The notes under the pieces are model-generated. The model saw only the letters and a program-made list of their open reading frames with translations, was not told where the DNA came from and did not search any database. From Cuspidothrix issatschenkoi CHARLIE-1 (lineage in GTDB: Bacteria > Cyanobacteriota > Cyanobacteriia > Cyanobacteriales > Nostocaceae): a stretch of 57,732 bases of DNA. The position numbers and the translations under genes are program-made. Positions 1-9,000 of the stretch are shown one piece after another (position 1 is the stretch's first letter; each line of letters starts with the position of its first letter). The stretch is taken from positions 1 through 57,732 of the forward strand of contig NZ_PGEM01000021.1 in assembly GCF_002934005.1 (NCBI RefSeq), read 5' to 3'.

Positions 1-741
1 GGAAACTACTAACACCACATTATCTAAACCTCTAGCAGTTTCTGATAATGCTTGAATGAAATTGTATAAACTGTTGTGATAACCCTTGCCACGATAGGAA
101 CTAACATAGTTGATAATTTCATCCATTAATATTAAACAGGGTTTATCTTTGGGCAGAAATTGTTTAATTACGTCACCTTTAGGTTCTATAAACTCTGCTT
201 CGTGTTGTGCCAATACAGCTAGTGCATTTTCACCACCTAATTGATAGGCAATTTCTCCCCAAGGTGTTTTCCGTAATGATGTACCATCATTTCCTCCACG
301 TCCTGTAAGAGAATCAAATTCAGTGCCGACAAACACGGCTACTGCTGCTTCTGGAACTGAAGAAATACCTGCTTTTTGTAATATCTTTTGTACACCAGTC
401 CAATTATTGGCAATAGATCCACCTTTAGCTAAATGGTAAAGTAAAGTGAGAGCGTGGGTTTTACCGCCACCAAACTGAGTAGCTAGGTTAAATACAGCAG
501 AAGTTTCTGTTTTTTCTCCAGACAGACGACGGATAACCTGGGCGGAAAATTCAGTTAAATATTTAGTAAGATAAGTACGGTCAAAAAATTGTTCTGGATT
601 TTGGTAGTAAGCAGGTGCAGTTTTATCTCGTACTTTGTCAAGATGTACCGCAAATTCGGAAGCATCTAAAGGTTTACCTTCCCGTAAGTCTTCGCGGGGT
701 GTTAAGCCATCAATTTTGTACCAAGGTTTAATAGTTGCCAT
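1..741 (-). CDS. DUF499-family AAA+ ATPase, N-terminal part (continues across the circle junction)
   Basis: This is the N-terminal 247 residues of a large ATPase that runs off the window's left edge. A Walker A motif (GGGKTH, about residues 91-96) and a Walker B-like LILMDEI (about residues 200-206) are visible. The protein starts MATIKPWYKIDG at an ATG at 741. The frame is open to base 1, and the missing C-terminus matches the protein at 55602-57732 if the shared terminal GGAAACT is counted once. The joined protein would be about 956 residues, a usual size for DUF499. These ATPases are typically found next to DUF1156 methylases in defence islands, as here, and are presumed to be the NTP-driven motor or regulator of the system. 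It is the last gene of the minus-strand block, about 290 bp after vapC. The biochemical role is not known from sequence. Confidence 0.88.
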   Translation of the reverse strand, partial: MATIKPWYKIDGLTPREDLREGKPLDASEFAVHLDKVRDKTAPAYYQNPEQFFDRTYLTKYLTEFSAQVIRRLSGEKTETSAVFNLATQFGGGKTHALTLLYHLAKGGSIANNWTGVQKILQKAGISSVPEAAVAVFVGTEFDSLTGRGGNDGTSLRKTPWGEIAYQLGGENALAVLAQHEAEFIEPKGDVIKQFLPKDKPCLILMDEIINYVSSYRGKGYHNSLYNFIQALSETARGLDNVVLVVS

Positions 742-1034
742 AAGTTTAAATGTGTGGGATTGTGGTATGTAGTGCGGAGTATGGAATGTGAGTAGGAAGT
801 TTTGAGAGATATATTTTCTAATATCAGTTTATAAATTTAGGTTCTTCAGTACATAGTATGCAAAATCAATCTCAAAAAACTGCGGAAGGCTTAATATACA
901 TAAGACATAAGCTACAGATATTGGATATTTTTACAAAAATCGCCTCTTTACCCTGTTCCCTGATCCCTCTTTCAGACTGGTAATTTAGCATAACAAGTAC
1001 GGTAGAACCTAAATTTACTAAAAATTTATCGGGA

Positions 1035-1454
1035 TTAATTCCAAGGATTAATAATTACAACTTTAGTACCAATAAAATCTTTTTCATTACGGGTAACAAG
1101 GGTAAGAGAATTTTTTAAGGCGGTGGCAGCAATGAGAGAATCCATAGCAGGTAAAGGTCGTCCATTTTGTTCTAATTCTGCCACTAGGTTTCCCCATAAA
1201 ACCATTGTGGCAATATCTAAACCTAAAATTCTATTTTCAAAGCGATGGGGTAGGCTTTCATTTAACCATTTGGTAAGAGATTCTTTCCGTTTAGATATAG
1301 GAAGTTTATAGATCCCTTTAGCAATTTCACCAATTGTAATTACGCTCAAGTAAAGTGTTTCTGCAAGTTGGGCATCTAGCCAGTTTAAAACTTGTTGATT
1401 TGGTTGTTTAGTAATGGTTTCGGAAATCAAGCAAGTATCAAGAAGATAAGTCAT
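1035..1454 (-). CDS. VapC-like PIN-domain toxin
   Basis: A small PIN-domain protein (139 residues) starting MTYLLDTCLISE. The acidic PIN residues are visible: the N-terminal Asp in LLDTCLISE, and Asp in PAMDSLIAATA followed by LVTRNEKDF near the C-terminus. PIN toxins are Mg-dependent RNases that cleave tRNA or rRNA and are neutralised by a partner antitoxin. An upstream in-frame ATG at 1496 would overlap the antitoxin's end. The start at 1454 leaves a 22-bp gap after the upstream antitoxin gene and begins directly with the PIN beta strand, so I prefer it. The pair sits between the DUF1156 methylase and the DUF499 ATPase, inside the defence block, where it may act as a stabilising addiction module. 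Confidence 0.85.
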   Translation of the reverse strand: MTYLLDTCLISETITKQPNQQVLNWLDAQLAETLYLSVITIGEIAKGIYKLPISKRKESLTKWLNESLPHRFENRILGLDIATMVLWGNLVAELEQNGRPLPAMDSLIAATALKNSLTLVTRNEKDFIGTKVVIINPWN

Positions 1455-1476
1455 GGGAATCAGTTGGGGAAATGAA

Positions 1477-1710
1477 TCATGGGATAAAACTATCACGGGG
1501 TAAACTGGTATCTCTACTCAGGTCTAATTCTTCAGCTACTTCAGCTAAGGGAGATTGACGGAAAAATTCTGAAAGTTTACTTGGTTGTTCTGGAAGTGTT
1601 TGGTAATTTTTATTTTCCATAGTTAGGCTTTGTGCTAGTAATTGAATTATGTAAAGTTTATCGTTGGGGGAAAGTTGCAGGAGTTGTTGTTCAAGTTCTG
1701 GAATAACCAT
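1477..1710 (-). CDS. Antitoxin-like partner of the adjacent PIN toxin
   Basis: A 77-residue protein directly upstream of the PIN toxin, in the order antitoxin then toxin usual for vapBC. The N-terminus (ELEQQLLQLSPNDKLYIIQLL) looks helical, like short DNA-binding or dimerising antitoxins common in cyanobacteria. The C-terminus (FFRQSPLAEVAEELDLSRD) resembles the flexible toxin-wrapping tails ending in 'SPL...LDLSRD' of such antitoxins. It starts 56 bp after the DUF1156 methylase stop, so it may be transcribed with the defence operon. Assignment as antitoxin rests mainly on position and this tail. Confidence 0.75.
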   Translation of the reverse strand: MVIPELEQQLLQLSPNDKLYIIQLLAQSLTMENKNYQTLPEQPSKLSEFFRQSPLAEVAEELDLSRDTSLPRDSFIP

Positions 1711-1766
1711 AGTTTTATTGGGGTAGAAGATAATTTAATTTTAGTTTTCGGAACTCGTATCTACGG

Positions 1767-4700
1767 TTAAAATCCTAGTCCTTTCTTTCTGGCTAATACC
1801 CCATCTACCCAGCGTTTTTCATCTGTGCCGGTGGGGTATAATGCCGATAATGCCTGTGCAAGTCCCCAAAAGCGTTGGTCGTTTCCTGCTCCTTCATCTA
1901 CTAAAAAGCGTTTTAGGGCTTCGCTGCGTCCGGCTGCAAATAAAATCATGCTTTGGTGAATGCGGTCTAATGTGGTATTACCTAGTTGCGGGACTGTTTT
2001 TTCACCCCAGTCTGTATCTTCTTCTGTTTCAGGGATACCTAGCACTGCGAATAAGTTGAGTTGTTCAGGTTCTTTGTTTTTGCCTTTTTTACCTTTGGTT
2101 TTGCTGGGTGTTTGGGCTTCTTCTTTACCAAATAAATATTGGGTACGTTCTGATACTGGTAAGAGTTTGGCGGTGCTGCCTTTGACTTCTACTAAGCGGG
2201 TAAGTTGTTCTAAATGTGCGCCTAGTCCTTGGGCTATTTTCCGGGCTGCGTCATATTCCAGGAGGTAACCACTGGTTTTGGTGGTTTTGCTGCTGGTTTC
2301 TTCGTCGTCTTCGTCGTCGGGTTCTGGTTCGCTGGTGTTGTTGTCGGTGCTACCTGTGGAAAGTGTCCACAACCACATGGCGGTGAGGCGGGCATCTTCT
2401 TCAAAGCTGGTAGTATCGGCATGGTCGAAAATCATACTCAATGCCTCTTTGGAGACTGCTGCCCATACGTATTCTAGGTATTCTTTGAGGGTGACAAGTT
2501 CGCCGGAGGCTTTTTCTACACTAGAGTAGCGGGAGAAGATTTCTAAAGCGGGTCCCAAGCAAGCAAAGATGGCATCTGCACCAACTACGCCTTCTGATGC
2601 TAGTCTGGGCATCCATTCATGTATGCGTTGGGGCAGTTCTTGGAGTACGTCGCGCCAGTCGCCAATGAGTGCGGAGTCGGGAGTGCGGGGACGGCAGACT
2701 ATATGGACAGATGAGGCTAGGGCGGCTGAGTTCATAGCAATCAGTCTGTTACCTCTTTCAGTGTCAATTGCCCATGAACCTGTAATTATCCAACCTGCAT
2801 CTACCATTGCTTGTAGTTGTGCTTCCCATCCAGATGTAGATTTATGGGCAAATACAATTAAACCTATTCCTTCTGGGGATAAAATACGGCATCCTTCCGC
2901 CATTGCTTTTTGCATTTGGCGCTCAAAATAGGTTTTATCTTTTCCTCTATTTGGATCAACAATACACTCTTCTTCTTTAGGTGTTAATTTATCATTGAAA
3001 GGAATACCAATAGTTTTAGGTAATGTGCGCTTTAACCATACATAAAAAAAGTCGGACAAATCAGAATATTCAATACTGTCATAATATGGAGGATCTGTAA
3101 TTAATGCTTGAATAAAATTATCAGGTAATGGGTGGTTTGTTGCACTTGACTGTTGGGCTTGTCCTATTATTTCATTATCGGTAGTACAATTAGTTTCACA
3201 TACATCTAAAACCCATTCTAAAGCACCATCTAAACTACCTGTTGCACCAGAAAATGAATTAGCTTCTGCAAAATCCCAAAGCATTGGTATTGCTTGTCGA
3301 GCAAATAATCCATCTGCTTGTTCTCTTGCGTTGTTCCATTTCGATAAAGATGTTAATGTATTGGCTTGTCTATCAGTTGCTAAACTTAAACAAGTTTGTA
3401 CGGCATCAGCTAAACCTTTATCTTTACTATCTACTAATTTTTCTCCCACATCTTTAACCAATTTCACCAAAGTAGTTAAAGCCAAAGCTTGACGATAAGT
3501 AAATAAATCTCCAAATTTATCTATTCCGTAAGATTCTAAGCGAAAGCTTCTCCCTTGAGGTGGTGTAGGTTCATCAGGAATTAAACTTAAATCTCCAATA
3601 TGTTGATTAACTTTATTTTCTAACTCAATACTTGCTTTTTTAACAGATTCTAAATCTTGTTCATTTGGTAAACGATAAAATCTTCCTTGAGTTTTTGGTT
3701 TAGTCGTCACTACACAAAATAACCGCGCATCATTAGCCCCACCTTGACGAGCTTTAAACTGTGTTCTCACCGAAGCCACAGGAGTAGTATAACCACAACA
3801 GGGACAAGTGGCAGAACCTCTTTTAACAGTGCCATCAAAACTAGGATTTTTTATTTCTATTTCTGGGTTATCAGCAACTACCCATTTACTCTTTTGCTTT
3901 TCAATAATTTCAAAATCTACCCGCTTATCTTCCGGTTTAGGAATTATCCTTAAACCAATATTCCGATTACTTTTTTTACACAAATATAAAGACCGCATTA
4001 ACGGAACTTCTGCACCACATCCTGGACCTTCACAAATAATAGTCCGCGCCCATAAATAAGCTATTGGTGTACTTCCATCAGCATCTTTCGGATAAAATTG
4101 GGCTAATTCTTTTTCTGCTTCTTCTTTTACCCACTGTCCCCATTTTCGCACTTCATCCGCTAAGGTTTGTCCGTACTTGGGAATATATTCCAAAACCACT
4201 TTATTTAATAACACCGCCACCGGGTTAATATCAGAAGCAAAGGCATCTGCACCCACCCGCAACGCTTCCAACGGAATAGCGCCACCACCAGCAAAAGGGT
4301 CAACTACTAAGGGTTTTGTTCCTGGTATTCCTCCTAATGCTTCATGGGCTGCTTGAGTTAAATTGCGACTGGTTTCTAAATAATCAGGTTGGGTGGAATT
4401 ATCCCAATTAGCAAAATCAGCAATAAAATCTAGTAGGCTATTTCTTAATATATTCCAATGTTGAATATTATTACTATCTAATTGATTTTCTGGTTTAGCT
4501 AAAACCTGCCATTTACTCCAAATTTCTGTAGAACAATGTTTAGATAATTCTTTATCTGTTGCTGCTTTTTTCGCAAAATTATTAATATATTCTGTAGCTA
4601 AATCCCGAAAAGACTGGGGGCAATTTTTATCAACAGGGTCAGGCCATAAAGCCGCACATATTACAGCCCGACAAGCGGCTAAAGGTCGTCTTGCCCACCA

Positions 4701-4823
4701 AATATGTAATGTAGAAATATGCCCATGTCTGATGGATTTCTCCCGTCGTGCGTGGGCAGAAATGCGTTTAATGGGTAGGTCAACTTCAATTAGGCGTTTA
4801 GGGTAATTATTAGCTGTTTTCAT
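1767..4823 (-). CDS. DUF1156-family adenine-specific DNA methylase
   Basis: A 1018-residue DNA methylase of the DUF1156 type. The N-terminus (KRLIEVDLPIKRISAHARRE, then HISTLHIWWARRP) is the DUF1156 signature. The SAM-binding motif is DPFAGGGAIPLEAL at about residue 173, and the catalytic DPPY motif appears as TDPPYYDSIEYSD at about residue 578. The middle has Cys pairs (CEGPGCG, CPCCGY) likely to bind zinc. The family is thought to methylate adenine N6 and to mark self DNA in DUF499/DUF1156 defence neighbourhoods. It follows the HEPN gene with 10 bp between and is followed by the VapBC-like pair. An acidic low-complexity stretch (about residues 850-865) precedes the C-terminal region. The sequence recognised cannot be predicted. 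Confidence 0.88.
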   Translation of the reverse strand: MKTANNYPKRLIEVDLPIKRISAHARREKSIRHGHISTLHIWWARRPLAACRAVICAALWPDPVDKNCPQSFRDLATEYINNFAKKAATDKELSKHCSTEIWSKWQVLAKPENQLDSNNIQHWNILRNSLLDFIADFANWDNSTQPDYLETSRNLTQAAHEALGGIPGTKPLVVDPFAGGGAIPLEALRVGADAFASDINPVAVLLNKVVLEYIPKYGQTLADEVRKWGQWVKEEAEKELAQFYPKDADGSTPIAYLWARTIICEGPGCGAEVPLMRSLYLCKKSNRNIGLRIIPKPEDKRVDFEIIEKQKSKWVVADNPEIEIKNPSFDGTVKRGSATCPCCGYTTPVASVRTQFKARQGGANDARLFCVVTTKPKTQGRFYRLPNEQDLESVKKASIELENKVNQHIGDLSLIPDEPTPPQGRSFRLESYGIDKFGDLFTYRQALALTTLVKLVKDVGEKLVDSKDKGLADAVQTCLSLATDRQANTLTSLSKWNNAREQADGLFARQAIPMLWDFAEANSFSGATGSLDGALEWVLDVCETNCTTDNEIIGQAQQSSATNHPLPDNFIQALITDPPYYDSIEYSDLSDFFYVWLKRTLPKTIGIPFNDKLTPKEEECIVDPNRGKDKTYFERQMQKAMAEGCRILSPEGIGLIVFAHKSTSGWEAQLQAMVDAGWIITGSWAIDTERGNRLIAMNSAALASSVHIVCRPRTPDSALIGDWRDVLQELPQRIHEWMPRLASEGVVGADAIFACLGPALEIFSRYSSVEKASGELVTLKEYLEYVWAAVSKEALSMIFDHADTTSFEEDARLTAMWLWTLSTGSTDNNTSEPEPDDEDDEETSSKTTKTSGYLLEYDAARKIAQGLGAHLEQLTRLVEVKGSTAKLLPVSERTQYLFGKEEAQTPSKTKGKKGKNKEPEQLNLFAVLGIPETEEDTDWGEKTVPQLGNTTLDRIHQSMILFAAGRSEALKRFLVDEGAGNDQRFWGLAQALSALYPTGTDEKRWVDGVLARKKGLGF

Positions 4824-4833
4824 ATTTACCTTT

Positions 4834-5304
4834 CTATAAATTAATATAAGCTTGTAAAATTACCATTAATGCTGCCGCAGCATTACTAATAACCTGTCTA
4901 TCTGAATCCCTGTCATAAATTTTATTACCATGAAAAAGATTACATCTAACCTGATAAAGAATCATTAATAATGCTTTTAAACGACGATTAGGTGAATAAT
5001 AAGTATTTCCTATAATTGCAGCATATTCAGATGTATCTTTACCAATTCCACGACAATCACGAATGATTCTTGTTTTAAAGAAAGATACGGAATGATGATT
5101 AAAAATTTTGACAAATTTTTGAGAACTTAATGTATATTGATTTGAATAAACTAAATCACCAATAGCTTGTCGTTCGTTTCCAAAGAAAAATTCATTATAA
5201 ATAGCATTAAATCCAAACCATAAGGAAACAAAACAGTCAAAACTGTCGGTTTCTAGTTCAGCTTTACTTAACCATGATTTAGCTACTTCTCTGGGGAATC
5301 TCAT
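4834..5304 (-). CDS. Small HEPN-domain protein, putative RNase
   Basis: A 156-residue helical protein. Near the C-terminus it has QVRCNLFHGNK, which fits the HEPN R-x4-6-H motif (Arg, four residues, His). The N-terminal FDCFVSLWFGFNAIYNEFF resembles Apea-like/Swt1-like HEPN proteins. HEPN proteins are usually metal-independent RNases used as toxins or defence effectors. Its start overlaps the stop of the upstream amidotransferase-like gene by 4 bp (ATGA type), implying translational coupling, and DUF1156 follows after 10 bp. Pairing with a protein of fixed position suggests a toxin-antitoxin-like or effector-regulator pair inside the methylase/helicase operon. The HEPN motif is visible. The target is unknown. 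Confidence 0.7.
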   Translation of the reverse strand: MRFPREVAKSWLSKAELETDSFDCFVSLWFGFNAIYNEFFFGNERQAIGDLVYSNQYTLSSQKFVKIFNHHSVSFFKTRIIRDCRGIGKDTSEYAAIIGNTYYSPNRRLKALLMILYQVRCNLFHGNKIYDRDSDRQVISNAAAALMVILQAYINL

Positions 5305-6068
5305 TTTGTTAAATCTCCATTAAATATCAGAGTATGTCCATTAAAGACTATCATCTTTGCTTGCTTATTTGCTAAAACTTTCAATTCTACATTATCTTCA
5401 TTCTCCAAATTTAAACTTGAAACAATACTTACATCTTGGTTATCTTCTTCTAAATTCGCTAAATAAAAATTTTTGCTATTTATAAAAATAAAAGTTAAAA
5501 ATCCATTGGATAGAATAAAGTTTAATTCAGTATTTTGGCAAAGATCCAATAATTGACTAAAGGCATAACGACAAGCTTCTATTAAACTTTTTTTAGGGCT
5601 AGATAAATAATAATTAATAATATGTTTACGAACAAATTCAAAAATTTCTGTAGATTGATTATAAACTTCTAAAAGTTTTTGGTTATTAGGGATTAAACGT
5701 ACATTGGAACTGTTTTTATCAATATGACTAAATAACCAGTCATAACCAAGAAAATTTAAACAGAATATTGATTGGTTAATTAAATTCCTGCTTCTATATG
5801 ATTCGTTATTGTAGGTTGCAATAACAATAGATCCAGAAACTATTTCCAGGGTCGTAGCAAATTCTTGACTCAAATTAATATTGTCTGAATCTAAACAAGA
5901 TGACTTAAAAAGTCTAGCTTGTCCATACATATAACTGCCGAGTTCCCAATTAATTATTTGCAAATTATTTTTTCGTATAATTTTGGGAATTAGTTTATTA
6001 GTGATATGAGATTGATGACTTGACATTAAAAATAAATGAGGTTCATTGGCTATATTTAAAGTTGACAT
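5301..6068 (-). CDS. Class II glutamine-amidotransferase-fold protein lacking the catalytic Cys
   Basis: A 255-residue protein with no obvious annotation at first sight. Read against YafJ-like class II (Ntn) glutamine amidotransferases, several blocks line up: the strand region around INWELGSYMYGQARLF, then SGSIVIATYNNESYRSRN, then LGYDWLFSHID (where YafJ has NWTYAHNG), and a C-terminal FILSNGFLTFIFINSKNFYLA matching the 'LLSDG' segment. The family's catalytic residue is an N-terminal Cys exposed after Met removal. Here the protein starts MSTLNIANE, so the nucleophile is absent. It is probably a binding or regulatory protein rather than an enzyme. It is coupled by a 4-bp overlap to the downstream HEPN gene and lies 12 bp after the helicase. 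The fold assignment is by eye and needs a structure search. Confidence 0.55.
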   Translation of the reverse strand: MSTLNIANEPHLFLMSSHQSHITNKLIPKIIRKNNLQIINWELGSYMYGQARLFKSSCLDSDNINLSQEFATTLEIVSGSIVIATYNNESYRSRNLINQSIFCLNFLGYDWLFSHIDKNSSNVRLIPNNQKLLEVYNQSTEIFEFVRKHIINYYLSSPKKSLIEACRYAFSQLLDLCQNTELNFILSNGFLTFIFINSKNFYLANLEEDNQDVSIVSSLNLENEDNVELKVLANKQAKMIVFNGHTLIFNGDLTK

Positions 6069-6080
6069 AATTTCTCTGCC

Positions 6081-9000
6081 TCATACCTTGTCATCATGGT
6101 TTAAAATAGTGTTAGCATCAACGTGATAATGCTCAATCTTAATTAACGCTTCCCAACCCAAGCGCACAGGGTCTTGAATAGTGTGAACTTCTGGAGATGA
6201 AGCACAATTAAATACTACATATAACCAGTAATCCCTCTTTAATCTTTCCGCCGTTTTATATTCATTTGTCGTTAACGCTACCTCACCAACATTTGCCCTT
6301 CCTTTAACTTCAATAAATCTCACAGCACTAGCTTTCAGAGGGTCGCCAGAATCAATTTGACGCGATATCAAATCAAACCCGCGATTCTCCTTCTCCACAC
6401 TGACAACTTGCCAACCTCTAGCTTTTTCATGTTCTATAACTGTCTGAATTGCTGTTTTTTCAATTTCATCATTAGATACCATTGGCGCAATTTCTGGAGA
6501 ACTTCTTTCAGGATGTGGTAATACCCAAGCACGGCCATAATGATGAATGTCGGTAATTGCACAACTGGCTTCTTGCTGCAATTCTTCCCGTCGTTGTTCT
6601 AACCTCCCATTTAATTCAAATAATCGGTCTTCTAATTGTTTAATGCGACCATCTAAACCCTGTTCTTTAGAACCAGATTCTTTCAGTTGCAACAACTCTA
6701 TAAACTGAATCTGGACTTTATCAATAATTACATTCAGACTAATTTCTATATGGTTAGAAATTGTTTCTACCTCCCTTTGTCGTTGAGTGCGAATTTCTGT
6801 TAAAAAGCTATTTAATTCCTGTTCAATTAAGGCTTGTTCTACCTGTTCTCGACTGGGTAAATTACTATCATCTGGTAAATAACTAACTAAATTCCCATTG
6901 TCCCCAGCTTTCCCCTGCCTATCTCCCGACAGGGTTGATGTATGATGCTGAATAGTGGACTCTACACTTTTAGCAGGGAGTAAATCTAAAAATAAAGTTG
7001 GTTGGCGGACAGTCATTGTTCCATCTAACTCTGTTTGCACTACATATAAACGTTCATGGAGTTTTCTACCCCGTCCATCAGTAATAGCAGATGAAAATAT
7101 GTCTAATCTAGCTGGTGATTTTCTATGCAAATCGAAGAATATCGCGCCCCGACACAAATCTTCCTGTACCTGTGCAGAAACTTCATCCCGCACACATTCA
7201 AATAAGGGATGTCCTGGAGTTACCCATTCCAAGGTCGGATCATCTGTCAAGATATTTTTATCAAAGGTAATCTTTTTATACTCTCGTCCCAACTTGCCAA
7301 AGCGATTTTCTAACCTATCTCCCGTTCCCCATAAAGTCCGAGGAACACGCCCAATTCTATATATTTTCTTACCCTTGGCTGTTTCCTTGGGATGAATCCC
7401 CGCTATGTGTGCTGCTTGCACAAAGAAATCATGGATAACTTCAGGTACTAATCTCCGTTCCTTAGCTTCAGCAGATTTACCAATAATTTGTGATAAATTT
7501 AATTCCCGTTTAGCAAGTCCTTCTAAGGCTGAATCGCTAATTTTACGGAAACGTTCTGTATCTACCTGTTCTACAATCCGATTGAGAATTACGGACTCAG
7601 TAAGGTTATGAGCATACATATCCCGCATCATCCGTTCTAACTGATTAGCAGGGAAAATATCACCAAGGACGTTAAATACTTTACCCGTTCTCTCTGGATC
7701 TAAATCCATCTCAATAGCGCGAATCCGTTCAAACAGGTTCCATAAAACTTTACCTTCGCTAGTATTAATCGCTACAAAGTTAAAAATCAAACAATCCTTA
7801 TCCTGTCCATAGCGGTGAATCCGTCCCATGCGCTGTTCTAACCGGACGGGATTCCAGGGAATATCATAATTAATCATGAACCAGCAGAATTGTAAATTAA
7901 TACCTTCTCCTGCTGCTTCTGTGGCTACTAAAACTTGACAATCTTCTCTAAATTCTCGTTCTGAATAAATCCGAGTATGGGGGGTATCTCTATCACCTAT
8001 TTTCATTCCTCCATGAATTTGGGTAACAGTTAATCCCCATTCTTTTAATTTTCCTACCAAATAATCTAAGGTATCTTTATGCTCACTAAAGATGAGCATT
8101 TTCATCTTCGGATCTGCAAATATTCCCTCTTGGATAATTACTTCTTTGAGCTTGACTAATTTAGATTCAATTTCTCTCTTTTCTAATATCAGTGCTTGAC
8201 TAATTAATTCATTAAGTTGCAAGATTTCTCTTTTCAAAGCAATCGGATCGACAGAAGCAACTACACCTTCTAAATCACCGATAATTTTTTGTTGTTCTAT
8301 TTCGGTTAATTCATCAAAATTTTCTGGTAGCTTCTTATTAATTTGCTCTTGACGATAGCTTTCTGGGTCTTCTAAAATCCTTTGACGTTTATCGCGCATC
8401 CGTTCTAAACTCCGGCGGACAGCGTAAATACTAGAAGCAAAGCGACGCTGTAACATCGCCATTGTAAAACCTAAAGCTCTACCTCTGGCTGTATCATCAC
8501 TGGAGGCTTTAATTGATTGGTCTTTTACATAATCAGTGAGGGCATTATAAAATTCCAATTCTTCTGCATCAATTTGAAATTCAATAGTTTCTACTTTACG
8601 ATTAGTGAATAATTTTTTGACATTTCCTGTTTCTTCAGGGAAGGTAACTAGAGCTTCTTTAGTTCGACGCAGATAAAAAGGAGCGTTATTCCGTTTCATT
8701 GCTTCCTCTAAACTGCTGACATCACCATAAACATCTCTATCTAATAATTCTAAAAATAAACAAAAGTTTTTTGGGTCGCCTTTATGGGGCGTAGCTGTCA
8801 TTAATAAATAGTGGTCGGTAATTTTAGAAAGTTCTTCACCGAGTTTATAAGCCAAAGTTTTATTATCAGAACTATAAGCACTCATTTTATGTGCTTCATC
8901 TACAATAATTAAGTCCCAGTTACTTCTTAATAAACTATCTTTTGCGTCTTCAATGCGCGAAACCCAAGATACGGAAGTGATAACTTGATTTTTTTCTTGC

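Noticed and set aside
1841-4059. Several plus-strand frames of 70-120 codons inside the DUF1156 gene
   Set aside because: They are opposite-strand frames of a clear, complete gene with strong motifs. No ribosome sites or domain patterns are visible.
6955-7611. Plus-strand frames within the helicase gene
   Set aside because: Opposite-strand shadows of the helicase. Composition is not protein-like.
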